DNA from: Benincasa hispida
Lineage: Eukaryota > Streptophyta > Magnoliopsida > Cucurbitales > Cucurbitaceae
DNA: 64,000 nt
Direction: 5' to 3'
Assembly: GCF_009727055.1 (NCBI RefSeq)
Contig: NC_052350.1
Location: 39,466,436 to 39,530,435 of the forward strand
Of this stretch, positions 31,190-43,129 are shown one piece after another. Numbering within the stretch: the first letter of the stretch is position 1; each line of letters begins with the position of its first letter. The position numbers and the translations under genes are program-made. Under the pieces are notes generated by a model, which saw only the letters and a list, made by a program, of their open reading frames with translations, was not told the DNA's origin and searched no databases.

Positions 31190-33930
31190 TTGGATTCCTC
31201 AGGTCCATGGAGGTTTTATCGCGTTAGAAATCTCCTCCATGATACATCTTGACTCGTTGTCCATTTACCTTAAATGTACTGATCCCATCTTTGTTTGTTA
31301 ATTCTACCGCTCCGTGTAGGAATACTTCTTTAATTATGAATGGTCCAGACCAACACGATTTCAATTTTCCCGGAAAGAGTCATAGCCTAGAATTGAATAG
31401 TAAGACCTTCTGACCTACCTGGAGATTCTTTTCACACAGTCGCTTGTCATGCCAATGCTTCGTTCGTTCTTTGTAGATTTTGGCATTTTCATACGCCTGT
31501 AGTTTCCATTCGTCCAGCTCGAGTAATTGAAGTTTTCTATCCTCCCCTGTAGCCTTCAAATCAAAGTCAAGCTTCTTCACTACCTACAGCCCCTTATGCT
31601 CTAATTCCATCGGCAGAAGACACGCCTTCGCAAACACCAATGCATACGGTGACATGCCTATGGGTGTTGTATAGGCAGTCCTATATGCCCACAAGGCATC
31701 GTCAATCTTCATGGCCCAGTTCTTCCGTGAGGGATTCACCACATTTTCTAAAATCAGCTTGATTTCTCTGTTAGAAACCTCTGCCTGTCTGTTTGTCTGG
31801 AGGTGATATGCGGTGGCGATCTTATGGTGGACATTGTATTTGATCAGTAGTTTTTTAATGATCCGATTGAGAAAGTGGGTCCCTTCATCACTTATTATGG
31901 CACGTGGGGTGCCAAAACGAGTGAAGATGTTTCTCTGTAAGAATTTGGAGACTATTGCCGCATCGTTTACGATGCATGACACTACTTCAATCCACTTGGA
32001 AACATAGTCGACGACCAACAGAATGTATTTATGACCATTTGATGGTGGGAATGGTCCCATGAAATCTATGCCCTAGACGTCAAAAAAGTTCCAATTCCAA
32101 TATGATGTTCATTGGCATCGAATTTTTCTTTGAAATGTTTCCAGTGCGTTGGCACTTATCGCATTTCATAAAATAGTCTCGTGCATCCTTAAACAGAGTT
32201 GACCAGTAATACCCGCTTTGCAAAACTTTTGCAGCTATGCGCTGTCCCCCCAAATGTCCTCCATAGGGTGAGTCATGACATTGAAAAATTATGCGCTGAA
32301 AAGCAGTCTCTGGAACACAAAGTCTCAAGATCTGGTCTGGTCCCCTTCTGTAAAGATTTGGCTCGTCCTAGTAGTAGGATTTACATTCATGAATGAGCCA
32401 CTTCTTTTGGTGAGATATGTAATTTTTCGAAAACTGTTTGCAGACCAAGAAATTGACAATATCTGCATACCAGGATAGTTCTTCAATTAAGAAATTGTTC
32501 GTCTGGGAAGGATGCGTTTACCTCCGACTGAATGCGGTCCACTTCAGGATTCTCTAGCCTCGATAAATGGTCAAAGACCTGGTTCTCCATTCCCTTGCGA
32601 TCGATTATCTCCATATTAAATTCTTGGCGGAGGAGAACCTATCGGATTAGCCTCGGCTTTGCATCTCTTTTAATCATTAAATATCTTATTGCCGAGTGGT
32701 CGGTGTGGACAATAACTTTGGATCCCAACAAGTAAGGTCTGAATTTTTCAATCGCAAAGATTACCGCTAGAAGCCACTTCTCTGTGGTGGTGTAGTTTGC
32801 CTACGTGGAGTTCAATGTTCTACTCGCATATGCGATGGGGTGTAACATTGTCTTTTTTATTATATAATCTTGTGGCATAGTCCGCGGCATCGCACATCAC
32901 TGCGTCCCATCCGTTGTGCTTTGTCCCAAGTTGCGGGCCCGGTCCTCCGCTGTGGGTCGTTTTAGTATATGATACGATTTGTAGGGTCCAATGTGCTCGT
33001 GTCCGTGTGTTTTGACGGCCACAGTGCTGATCCCAAGTACCAAACCTTCTAACAGCTTCCAGCAACGCATTCAATGGTCGAGCTACTTTTGAGAAGTCCT
33101 TCACAAATCGCCTGTAGAACCCCACATGTCCTAAGAAACTCCTTAAAGCTTTCACATTTGCTGGAGGTGGAATTATTTCAATGGCCTCAATTTTGCTTTA
33201 TCCACCTCTAGCCCCTCCTTTGAAACCTTGTGCCCGAGCACAATTCCTTCTTTAACCATGAAATGGCACTATTCCCAATTCAGCACCAGATTAGTCTCTT
33301 CGCATCTTTTCAATATTCTCTCCAAGTTTTTCAGATAGCTTCATACGTTTGCCCGTAGACTGAGAAATCGTCCATAAAGATTTCAAATGAGTCTTCTAGG
33401 TACTCGGAGAAGATTGCCATCATACAACTCTGAAACGTGCTCGACACATTGCATAGTCCAAAAGGCATGCGACGAAAGTGAACATTCTGTATGGGTAGGT
33501 GAATGTGGTTTTTCTTGATCTTCTGGTGCGATCATAATCTGGTTATAGCCCGCATACCCATCAGAAAAATAGAAGTAGTCATTCCTGCTAGTCGGTTTAG
33601 CATTTGATCAATGAAAGGTAAAGGGAAATGATCTTTCTTAGTCGCCACATTGAGCTTTCTGTAGTCCATACAAATCCGCCAGCTAGTGACGGTCCTCATG
33701 GGGATTAACTCATTGTTTGCTTCCGAGAATACTGTCATTCGACCCTTCTTAGGAATGCATTGCACGGGGCTAACCCAAGTGTTATCGGCAATAGGGTATA
33801 TGATGTCAGCATCTAGCCATTTAATGATTTCTTTTTTAACAACCTCTTTCATTGCAGGGTTCAGTCTGCATTGAGGTTCTATAGAGCCTTTCTGGTTTTC
33901 TTCGAGTCGAATTCTGTGCATGTAGTACGT
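31190..33930 (-). pseudogene. Gypsy pol (Athila/Tat-like), RT to integrase, broken
   Basis: Minus strand, in order. RT start: 33532-33921 with RLNPAMKEVVKKEIIKWLD, WVSPVQCIPKKG, WRICMDYRKLNVATKKDHFP. The catalytic FMDDFSVYG lies near 33350-33392 in another frame. Connection and RNase H: 32820-33155, with a scrambled patch near 32880-33010, then TDHSAIRYL near 32680-32710. Zinc finger of integrase: 32080-32328 (PYGGHLGGQRIAAKVLQSGY, CDKCQRTGN). Integrase core: 31584-32060 with [21 protein letters not shown] and [12 protein letters not shown], so D-D-E is kept. C-terminal end: about 31190-31580 (FPGKLKSCWSGPF, AVELTNKDGISTFKVNGQR). Protease and gag are missing: the relic starts abruptly near 33930. 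Several frameshifts and stops rule out function. Confidence 0.87.
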
Positions 33931-34970
33931 CAGGCTATCGTTCCCAAACAGATCGAGAGACTGACGGAAAGCATTACAAAAGAGAAAGGGTCAACCCTTG
34001 CGAGAGCAAGAATCCATAATTAGAACAGAGTTGAAGTGATAAAGAGCGGTGTAAAAGGCCATGGGAAGCAAGACATTGCTTACTGGGCTTGTTATCTCTC
34101 AAATCCATTTGTTATTTTGTATTCAGTACTTTATTTGCATAAAACAAAAACTTCATTTCAATCTATGTTCAATCTCTCCATACCATGCATGAGTAGCCAA
34201 ATTTCTATATGGGTTGAGAAGTACTTAGCTAGCATGACTTAAGATTACATTTTATGCGATCATCTTGTCTTATGTCTGCATCATTCACCCTTTGGACATA
34301 CTTGAGAGAGTAGTCTAAAGATAGAATCTAGACTTGAGAGAGTCATATTAGAATCTAGGCTCGAGAGAGTCAGATTAGAATCGCATAAGCAAGAGTAGAA
34401 ACTTAGACATAAGTTCTATTGCTATTTACACATCGCATGCGCCCTAGAAATAGGAAATGATGGTATGCAGTCACCTTGTCTTATGTGTGCGTCATTCATC
34501 ATAAGTAAGAATAGAGACTTAGATATAAGTTCTACCGACATTTTCGCATATGCATTGCATGCGTCCTAGAAATAGGAATTGCGGCATTCTGCATTGAGAA
34601 ATGTAGTACTGATATTTGTGTGTAGCATGATCGCATAACTTGTGCACAATCTTAGGAAATGTTAGCTAAACCCCTTCTCAACCCCTTCATCGCATACTTA
34701 TCGTAACTCTACACTTTCATCACTTCGCATTCAACTCTGTCGTATAGGAAAAATCTCAATCAAAACACTATCATTTCATTTATTTTTACCACCGCAATAG
34801 AATCAAAGAGTATGTCGCATATCTACTTAGTAGTCCCTGTGTTCGACTCTGGAAACCTAAGAAGGCTTATACTTGGTCTTTGTTAGGAAAACTTGCATGA
34901 TCACCGCATAACACGCATCATCGCAAACTCACACCATAACACATCATAAATTCTACGCATCAAATTTCTA
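33931..34970. other. Gypsy UTR/LTR remnant with tandem segments
   Basis: No gene seen. At 34240-34620 a unit of about 110 bases (GACTTAGATATAAGTTCTA; GCATGCGTCCTAGAAATAGG; CTTGTCTTATGTGTGCGTC) occurs at least twice in diverged copies, plus a short GAGAGAGTCA repeat near 34300-34370. CGCAT-rich words are frequent, as in the fragment at 63700-64000. It is probably part of a large gypsy LTR, cut at both ends. Confidence 0.45.
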
Positions 34971-36178
34971 TCATCGAATTCTAAATGTTAATTGACAATC
35001 GGATTATGCTTGCAACTACTCACTCAACTCGATTCAGCTAGCCTTTAAAAAGGCGAACAACTCGCAATAACCTAGTCAAGAGAGCCTCCTAAACATTGAT
35101 TAAGGTTGGATAGGCCAAACCCTAATCAACGTACATATTCCTACTTCTATTGGCTTCGATAGCGGCCGTATAGAATAGAAAACATGCGTATAAGGTTCTA
35201 GGATTAAATTGTGTTGATTAATTGTTAAGATAGCTTACTCAATTAAACAAGTTTTCTCCAAAACTTGTAATTAATGCATCCTAGGAATAGCCATCAAACA
35301 CACAATTACTATTGCCTCTTGTACATCTTGGCTAGACATTCCATCGAACACATTGAAAGCAACATATTCAACAATGATTGTGACAAAACCAAGCATCTAG
35401 GCTATACATGTTCAAGATATAGATCATTCAACATGCATCAAGAATTAAGCATAGATTCAAGAAAGCACAAATTCAGACTGTAATTCATAAGGAAAAAGAG
35501 AAAACTCAAAAGAATTGTAAGAATCCTCGAACACTAGAATCAAGATTCAATCAAAACTTCACAAATTCATAGACAAATCTTATGAAGAATTACAAAAGTA
35601 TTGTTTACAATTCATCAAGAAAACAAAATCTAAGCTAAAATAAAACAAGAATTACCAAAGAGACGAAAGAACTCGAAGAGAGATCCCAGCCTCCATGGAA
35701 TTTTCTTCCTCCCCTGTCGAAATATGGAAAATTTCAGTTTTTATATTGCTGAGGGTCGCAATGTCGTGATCCTAAGTTGATGCTGATCCGACGCTCACTT
35801 GCACAGAGGCACGGTGCGCATTGTTTTTTATTTTCCGTCATTCTCCGAAGTGTCTCGACGCTGCCTTATTTTGCAACTACTGCCTTCTAGCTTTTAATGA
35901 CAGACAGACAATGGTAGACAGCAAAAATCATCTTGTAATGATGCATAAAAGATGTCATCTGACAAAAAAATCTACACATCTTCATATTTTCTTCCTTCTT
36001 TTCTCACTTTCTTTGATCTCTTTTGGTTAATTTGACTCTATTATGCTCTAATCTCCTCAAAATAGCTTCAAAAGTGTCGGGATTGTCTTTTACTTATAAA
36101 ATAGACATTTTAAGCAAACAAATACGATAAAATTGAGGGTTTTAACATAGAATAGATAGTCTTTTATAAGACCTATCA
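34971..36178 (-). repeat. 3' LTR of the non-coding gypsy element, truncated
   Basis: Aligns with 43424-44625. The stretch 35271-35560 is almost identical to 43723-44010, including CCTAGGAATAGCCATCAAAC. It ends TATCA next to the polypurine tract. The part matching 43130-43423 is missing. Confidence 0.85.
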
Positions 36179-37166
36179 AAATACCCCCAACTTAAATCTT
36201 GGTCGTCCCAAACAAGTGTAAACTAGAATTATGCACTCAATCAATCAAAGCATCAACTACTCGTCCATGTATTCATTCATTGAAATCATTCAGATTATCA
36301 ACGCTCAATAGAACTACAAAAAGTTTGATTCTTATCTCTTTTCTTAACAACCTAGTAAGTAACAACACAAGCAAGCACTTTAGAAAGGTTAAAATTTTTA
36401 CTAACAAAATTTGAAACATGTGTTTGAAAAGAAAAGGCCTTTTTCTTGTATAACCACAAAAGAATTGGGAAAGGTGATTTCTAACTCTCAGTTCCTCTTC
36501 GCCCTAGACTGGCTCGGTTATTAATCTAAGATATACCAAACTTGCAAAAAAAAGAGGCAATTCTAAGACAATGGTGCCTTTTTAAACTCACGCATACAAA
36601 ATGTAATTGGCATTTATTTTACCTAAAGGGATAGCTTTCACACTCACACCATCGGGAACCTATCGCTCTTTCCTCACTGGTCGTAACAGAAACACGATGG
36701 AGCTAGCTCTTTTCACCTCTACCCATGCACACACACACACACATTAATGAAGTTCATGTTATTTTGTTACGTCAATTCGCAAGTTTGCCTTTTTTTTTTT
36801 TAATACATGCTAGTAATTTTTTTTTGAAGGCCCTATTTTATCCTTTTTGCTTAGACTTGTTTATAAAACAATATGGTTGTTCCTAGACCAAAGATTGTCC
36901 TATCGGGGTGACAAAGAAAATTGAGTAGAGATTACATTTCTAAAAGTTTTAAGATTCTAAATAAATCTAAAAGTGAAGTATTCGATTTTTTATGAATTTA
37001 AAAGGAAAAGAAAGTTTCTTTTGAAAATATGGTTTCAAAATTTTGATTGAAAATTTTAAAGTGTCTAAAAGTTTGCTTGTGTCTTTACTAGAAAGATTGC
37101 ATCATCAAAGTTTCATCGACAAGAATCAAGAGTTTGTGTAAAATTCAATTGAGAATATGAAGAAGA
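36179..37166 (-). other. Internal part (3' side) of the non-coding gypsy element
   Basis: No gene seen. It holds a CA dinucleotide run (36727-36743), T runs near 36787-36800, and a 28-base string at 36575-36602 that recurs in the inserted element at 39255-39282. Confidence 0.5.
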
Positions 37167-38649
37167 TGAAATGAGTCACTCTTACTTTATAACGCTGTTT
37201 TACTATTTAAGACTAACTATTTCAAAGCGATGACTTAGGTAACTTGACCTTAATTCTGAGCTAACTATGAACTCCTGTTTATCTGGGATTACCCTTAGAT
37301 TTGCATAGGTGAGGGTTGGCTCAACAGTGTCGGCTAAATATGACGGTCATTTCAAGGGTAAGACTGGATAGTTAGCTGACATAGGGGTAGATAGATGGGG
37401 ACATAGGGTGCAAGAGGGAATACACTCCTACCCGCTTTAGGGATAGTAGAGAGGTTGTTCCCTTAAGTGCTGATTCTAGAGCTTGAACAAGGAATTCCCC
37501 CCTCTCATTTGGCATGAGAGGAACTCGGTTTTGTGATTGGATCATAAAATAATTGTTCATTAGGGGATCAGTGGGGACTTAAGGAACAAGAGGTAATTTC
37601 GAGGGTAAAACAGAGATTTGACCCAGCCGTTATTACGAACAACTTGTGAAGGGTTAACTTACTAATCATGGTTATATCGAATTGACATAATATATCTACA
37701 GTTAGGGGAGTTCAACTATGGGCTTTAGTAGAGTGATCTATTAGTTAACAAATGGGGGTTAGATCGATCTAATGAGTTTAGCCGATTAATCTCGGATCGT
37801 TGGGGCCCATGATCTGTAGGTCCATGAGGTCCCCCTACTAGCTCGGAAATGGATTAGCTCTAAAGTAGTGTGATAAGTTAATTTGAAATGTTCAAATTAG
37901 AATCGAACGGAATTGGAGAAAATATATTTAAATATAATTTAAATATATGAAGATGAATTTGTGTAAAAATTAATTTAATATTGGATATTAAATTAATTAG
38001 AATTATTTAAATTGTTTAAATAATTATTTATTAATTTTTATTAGAAAATTAATTTATGAAATTAATTTTTAAAATTAATAAATTTTGATTTTAGAAATAA
38101 AATATGATTTTAAAATCAAAATAGATTTTGGAAATTGAAAAATCACAAAAACTTGAAAAATGGGTTTTTTAAGTCATCTTCAAAGTTGCTCACAAGAAAC
38201 CCACCACCTCTCTTTGGTTTACTCCAAGTATGAGCTGTATCCCATACAGCACTTCTCTTTGCATGATAGTCTGCAATATATTGAAGAGATGGGAGTGAAT
38301 AAATGAGGATGAACCGACTGAATGTTTGCTGAAAATTCGGATGAAGAAGGTGTTCTTCAATGGGTTGGCTCAATAAGCTTTCTCCATATTCCCTTTGATT
38401 CCAGCTTATTTTGAGCCCCACAACTCAATCTAGAGCACCAAAAGGATAGTAGGGAAGATCTTGTGGTGGTCTACACAAGGATTCGGAGGATTTTGCAGCT
38501 GAAAATGGAGATTTCGTTGGTTCGGCCAAGGTATGTTCTTGAAACCCATTATACTCTGTTTTTAGCATGTTTCTTTCCAACCAAAATTAATGGATTAAAG
38601 TGCTTATAGATCCTGAACTCTTTCGTTGCATGTTGGTGTCGATCCAACA
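37167..38649 (+). repeat. 5' LTR (truncated) of the nested non-coding element
   Basis: Aligned to 40194-41657 from GAAATGAGTCACTC onward. The stretch 37640-37960 matches 40640-40960 with very few differences. It ends GATCCAACA just before the PBS. Minus-strand frames such as 37372-37560 and 38143-38421 recur in the partner LTR only because the LTRs are repeats; they are not genes. Confidence 0.85.
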
Positions 38650-38919
38650 ATTGGTATCAGAGCATCTTATAAGCATTCAATTCGAATTAATTCTGGTTTG
38701 GTGGGTGTTTTGTATGAAAATATAAAACTGCTGTAATGATATAGTTTTCTGAGTTTTGGTCTTTAATTTCTCTTTGATTTCCCGTTTAAATTTGTAATTG
38801 GCTCTTGCTTGAGGATCTTTAATGTCTTCCCAAGAGTCTGTATTTTATTTGGAGTCATTAGAATTGAAATTAAGCTATAATTCGAAGAAACAAGCGAAAG
38901 GGTCGAGTTGCAGATTCCA

Positions 38920-39545
38920 GACGATCAGCTTCTGTTCATATCGTCGTTGAGCTTCAGTAGCTAAATGATCATTTAGCTTTATGCATTAGACGATATGAAG
39001 GAAAAGCTAAACGATCGTGTAGCTTCAGGTATTAATCGTTTAGGTGTTGTGCCCTAGACGATTGTCTACCTCAAGAGCTAAGCGATGCATTGTTTTGCTA
39101 TGCGATGGCATTACACGATCGTATAGCTTCGGGTGGGAGCTAAGCGATACGGCGAAGAGTTATGCGATGGCGCTGAGCGGTCGCTTATACGATCGTTTAC
39201 CTATGAGTGTCAGTTGAGCGATGCGTCGATTGCTATACCTATGCGATGGCGCTATGCCTTTTTAAACTCACGCATACAAAATCAAGACGCAGCACTAAAC
39301 GATGGGAGCTAAATGATCGTATAGTAAATTATTTTTGCTAAACGATGTAGCTATGTGATAGTATTTGACACTAAGCGATCATGTAGCCTCCTCCGATGCT
39401 AGACGATGACACTATACGGTAGAAGGCAAACACTATACGATTGTGTAGCTTTGTTAAACGATAGGCGTTGATTGGTAAATGATCAAGGAAACACTAAACG
39501 ATCAAGCCAAATGCATGACGATGGTCGTCAATCCTAAACGATTTG
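38920..39545 (+). repeat. CGATCG-type motif array in the element body
   Basis: A run of about 20 units of the kind GCTAAACGATCGTGTAGC, GCTAAGCGATGC, TATGCGATGGC and TACACGATCGTATAGC, spaced roughly 20-40 bases apart, with alternating A and G after TA. No reading frame runs through it. Confidence 0.7.
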
Positions 39546-39815
39546 ACTTAACAAGATTTTGGGCGAGAGCAAGAGAAGCCGGTTTGGCCGGATCTATTGA
39601 GGTTTGGTCCGGTTCAACTTCAAATGCTTTGTGGTTGGTCTGGTTTAGTCTCTGCTAGTCCGGTTTAGACGGTTTGGGTCCGGTTCAAGCGGTTTTGGGT
39701 ATGGGTATGGGTATGGGATACCCTAGTTTATTGTATTTCTCTATAAAACTCAGAAACTCAGTCTTATATATTGGATGTATAAGTTACCACTGAAGTTTTA
39801 GTCCAAGTGAGAGTT

Positions 39816-41657
39816 TGTTGGGTTTTATGTCCTAAACTCGTGGTATGTAAACAATGGAGCTTATTCTGATAATTCAATAAAGGTGTTTTTGAATAGATCT
39901 ATTGCTTGAATAGAAATCCAATAAACCTAAAAGTCCCTTGACTATTGGATGAGTACTTGAACTTTATGTGGAGACATAAAGGTGGATCAGGCTCAAGTAA
40001 ATAGTCAAAATGATCTATAGTGCATGGATAAGGTTGGGTACCTTATTCTGGTAACACTATTGGAGACGACCTGCTCTGTAGTTGTTACAAGGAGTTGTAA
40101 AGTGCTACAAACGAATTGATCCTAATTCATTCATGTTGGACATGAGGAGTGGGGGTGTCCTTATGCAAAAGAGTTTGTACAAGATCGGACCACGAAATGA
40201 CTCACTCTTACTTTATAATGTTGTTTACTGTTTAGGACTGACTATTTCAAAGCGATGACCTAGGTAACTTGACTTTAATCCTGAGCTAACTATGAACTCC
40301 TATTTATCTGGGATTGCCCTTAGATTTGCATAGGTGAGGGTTGGCTCAACAGCGCCGACTCAATATGACTGTCGTTTCAGGGGTAAGACTAGATAGATAG
40401 CTGGGGACATAGGGTGCAAGAGGAAATTCACTCCTACCAGCTTTAGGGATAGTAAAGAGGTTGTTCCCTTAAGTGCTGATTCTAGGGCTTGAACAAGGGA
40501 TCCCGCCCTCTCATTTGGCATGAGAGGGACTCGATTTTGTGATTGGATCACAAAAAAATTGTTCATTAGGGGATCAGTGGGGACTTAAGAAGAAGAGGTA
40601 ATTTTGGGGGTAAAACAGAGATTTGACCCTGCCATTATTACGAACAACCTGTGAAGGGTTAACTTACTAATCATGGTTATATCGAATTGACATAATATAT
40701 CTACAGTTAGGGGAGTTCAACTATGGGCTTTAGTAGAGTGATCTATTAAGTTAACAAATGGGGGTTAGATCGATCTAATGAGTTTAGCCGATTAATCTCG
40801 GATCGTTGGGGCCCATGATCTGTAGGTCCATGAGGTCCCCCTACTAGCTCGGAAATGGATTAGCTCTAAAGTAGTGTGATAAGTTAATTTGAAATGTTCA
40901 AATTAGAATCGAACGGAATTGGAGAAAATATATTTAAATATAATTTAAATTTATGAAGATGAATTTGTTGAAAAAATTAATTTAATATTGGATATTAAAT
41001 TAATTAGAATTATTTAAATTGTTTAAATAATTATTTATTAATTTTTATTAGAAAATTAATTTATGAAATTATTTGTAAAATTAATAAATTTTGATTTTAG
41101 AAATAAAATATGATTTTAAAATCAAAATAGATTTTGGAAATTGAAAAATCACACAAACTTGAAAAATAGATTTTTCAAGTCATCTTCAAAGTTGCTCACA
41201 AGGAACCCACCACCTATTCTTTTGTTTACTCCAAGCATGAGTTGTATCTCATACAATACTTCTCTTTGCATGATAGTCTGCAATATATTGAAGAGATGGA
41301 AGTGAAGAAATGAGGATGAACCGACTGAATTTGTACTGAAAAATTCGGATGAAGAAGGTATTCTTCAATGGGTTGGTTCAATGAGCTTTCTCTATATTCC
41401 TTTTGATTCCAGCTTATTTTGAGCCCCACAACTCAATCTAGAGCATCAAGAGGATAGCAGGGAAGATCTTGTGGTGGTCTACACAAGAATTCGAAGGATT
41501 TTGTAGATGGAAATGGAGATTTTGTTGGTTAGGCCAAGGTATGTTCTTGAAACCCATTATACTCTGTTTTTAGCATGTTTCTTTTCAACTAAAATTAATG
41601 AATTAGAGTGCTTATGGATCCTGAACTCTTCCGCTGCGTGCTGGTGTCGATCCAACA
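39816..41657 (+). repeat. 3' LTR of the nested non-coding element
   Basis: 1842 bp, TGTTGGGTTTTATG to GTCGATCCAACA. Non-coding. The flank to the right is ATCACAATAT; the left flank of the element is damaged, so no target duplication can be called. Confidence 0.87.
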
Positions 41658-42194
41658 ATCACAATATATAGCAAAAAGTTTCAGCATGACTCATTTCATA
41701 TCACAACCTAACTACAAAAAATGATTGAAGCATGCTAAACACGTAATGTTTACCCCCACTCCCAAATTAAAAGCTAAACATTGTCCTCAATATTTAAAAT
41801 TAAAATTAAGCATAAAGAAAAATGATAAAGGGACAGAAGAACTCCCCTGGTTTATGCGCATCGGGTGGCGGTTGGTTTACCTGATTCTTTGTTTTGTTTT
41901 TCTGTCATTTTTGTTTATTCCTACAAATGAGAAAAGAAAAGAAAAACAAGGAAAAGCTACAAGAAAATGAAGAAAGTTAATCTAAAATTTCTTATTCTTG
42001 AAAGTAAATAATGGAAAGCAATTAAAAGTTGTTTTATTTTTGACGTCTGGCTACCTCTAGGAAGGGAAAATTTTTAGCGTTGATTGCTCGATGTGACCTA
42101 TCTTTTAACATTTTTCAAGGTACGTAAAAATTCTCATACTTCTCCGTTCCCCTCTTAGATGAATCTATATAGCTTGGAAGGGCTATAAGAGTAC

Positions 42195-42584
42195 TCAACT
42201 TTTAATGAGACCAGACAGGTCGGATTTTATTTTTCTAATATTTGACAAAAAAAAAAAAAAGGAAAAAAAAGAATCAAAGGACTCAAATGATCCAAAAGAG
42301 TCGAAAGAAAGAAAAGACTCAACAACTGACTCTGACTCATAAGGAAAATACGAGCAGTAATCAAAGATACAAGAAATATCAGGAGTAAGAATTGTTCTAG
42401 GCTTGGAAGCCTCTAACTGTTTTACCTGAGATTCCTTGAGGTGCGATGCATGCTCATACTTATCCTCACTTACTTGTTCTAAACATGGCATCATCTTCAT
42501 CGTCGATACAGGAAACTCCTCAATAAGATCGGCTTCGGTGCCATAGACGACGGGAAGCTCTGAATGGTTTTCCAATGTCAACAT
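42195..42584 (-). CDS. Hypothetical open frame in the gypsy element leader
   Basis: 129 residues on the element's coding strand, between the PBS and the insertion. It reads ELPVVYGTEADLIEEFPVST, then a C-terminal Ser/Phe/Asp repeat (SFDSFGSFESFDSFFSF) caused by a GAAA/TCNTTT-rich run. It has no recognisable domain. It could be a remnant of a gag lead-in or an accidental frame; I favour a remnant. Confidence 0.3.
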   Translation of the reverse strand: MLTLENHSELPVVYGTEADLIEEFPVSTMKMMPCLEQVSEDKYEHASHLKESQVKQLEASKPRTILTPDISCIFDYCSYFPYESESVVESFLSFDSFGSFESFDSFFSFFFFLSNIRKIKSDLSGLIKS

Positions 42585-43106
42585 GGAGTGTGCAAGCTCA
42601 AGGGTTTAATGGACCTCAACCGGCACGAGGGTTTGAGTCTCCAGGTGAAACTCAATTGAATCCTGATCACAATCAGAAAAGCTATTAGCAAGTTCACACA
42701 TTATTAAATCCTACGTCTTACCTTGATCGAAATTTCGAAGAACCAACGGCTCAATAGGATCATCGATGTGAATCTCTCCACCATTTAACTCAGTACTCTC
42801 AGGGTTTGGTTAGGCATCTCCCAAGGAGCATAGCATTCGCGCTCAGGACCACATGAATCCTATGTGTGTTCAGTAACCAAAACTTGAACAAGAGAGGTTA
42901 GTTCATTTATTTCACTTTTAAGCTCATTAAATTCTCTTATCTCTTGTGCTCTTTGATGAGCCGCATACTTTGCTTGAAGCGCGTAATAGATGTTCATATC
43001 CATCATATTAAAACAAGTATACGCAATATATATATATATATGTATATATTTGTTTTTTAAAGTTTACTCGTCAAATTAGCTAAGAATGAGATTTAAATGG
43101 ATTAGC

Positions 43107-43126
43107 GTTCCCCGACAATGGCGCCA
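43107..43126 (-). other. Primer-binding site of the non-coding gypsy element
   Basis: Minus strand TGGCGCCATTGTCGGGGAAC, the TGGCGCC...GGGGA type site of plant Tat/Ogre-like gypsy elements, three bases from the LTR end. It fixes class and orientation. Confidence 0.85.
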
Positions 43127-43129
43127 TTT

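Larger units (their letters stand above)
37167..41657 (+). mobile_element. Non-coding LTR element (LARD-like) nested in the gypsy element
   Basis: 5' LTR 37167-38649 (its first 378 bases are missing compared with its partner), PBS ATTGGTATCAGAGCATC from 38650, a body of 1166 bp, a purine-rich GTCCAAGTGAGAGTT before 39816, and a full 3' LTR 39816-41657. The body has no open frame or domain; it is dominated by CGATCG-type motif units at about 38920-39545 and a GGGTAT hexamer run near 39697-39720. The primer site and TGTTGGG start are Copia-like. The LTRs are still close to each other. Confidence 0.8.

Noticed and set aside
35274..35483. Frame repeated at 43726-43989 that could look like a conserved small gene pair
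   Set aside because: Both copies are the same region of two LTRs of one element; the similarity reflects LTR identity, and the lengths differ because of frame shifts.
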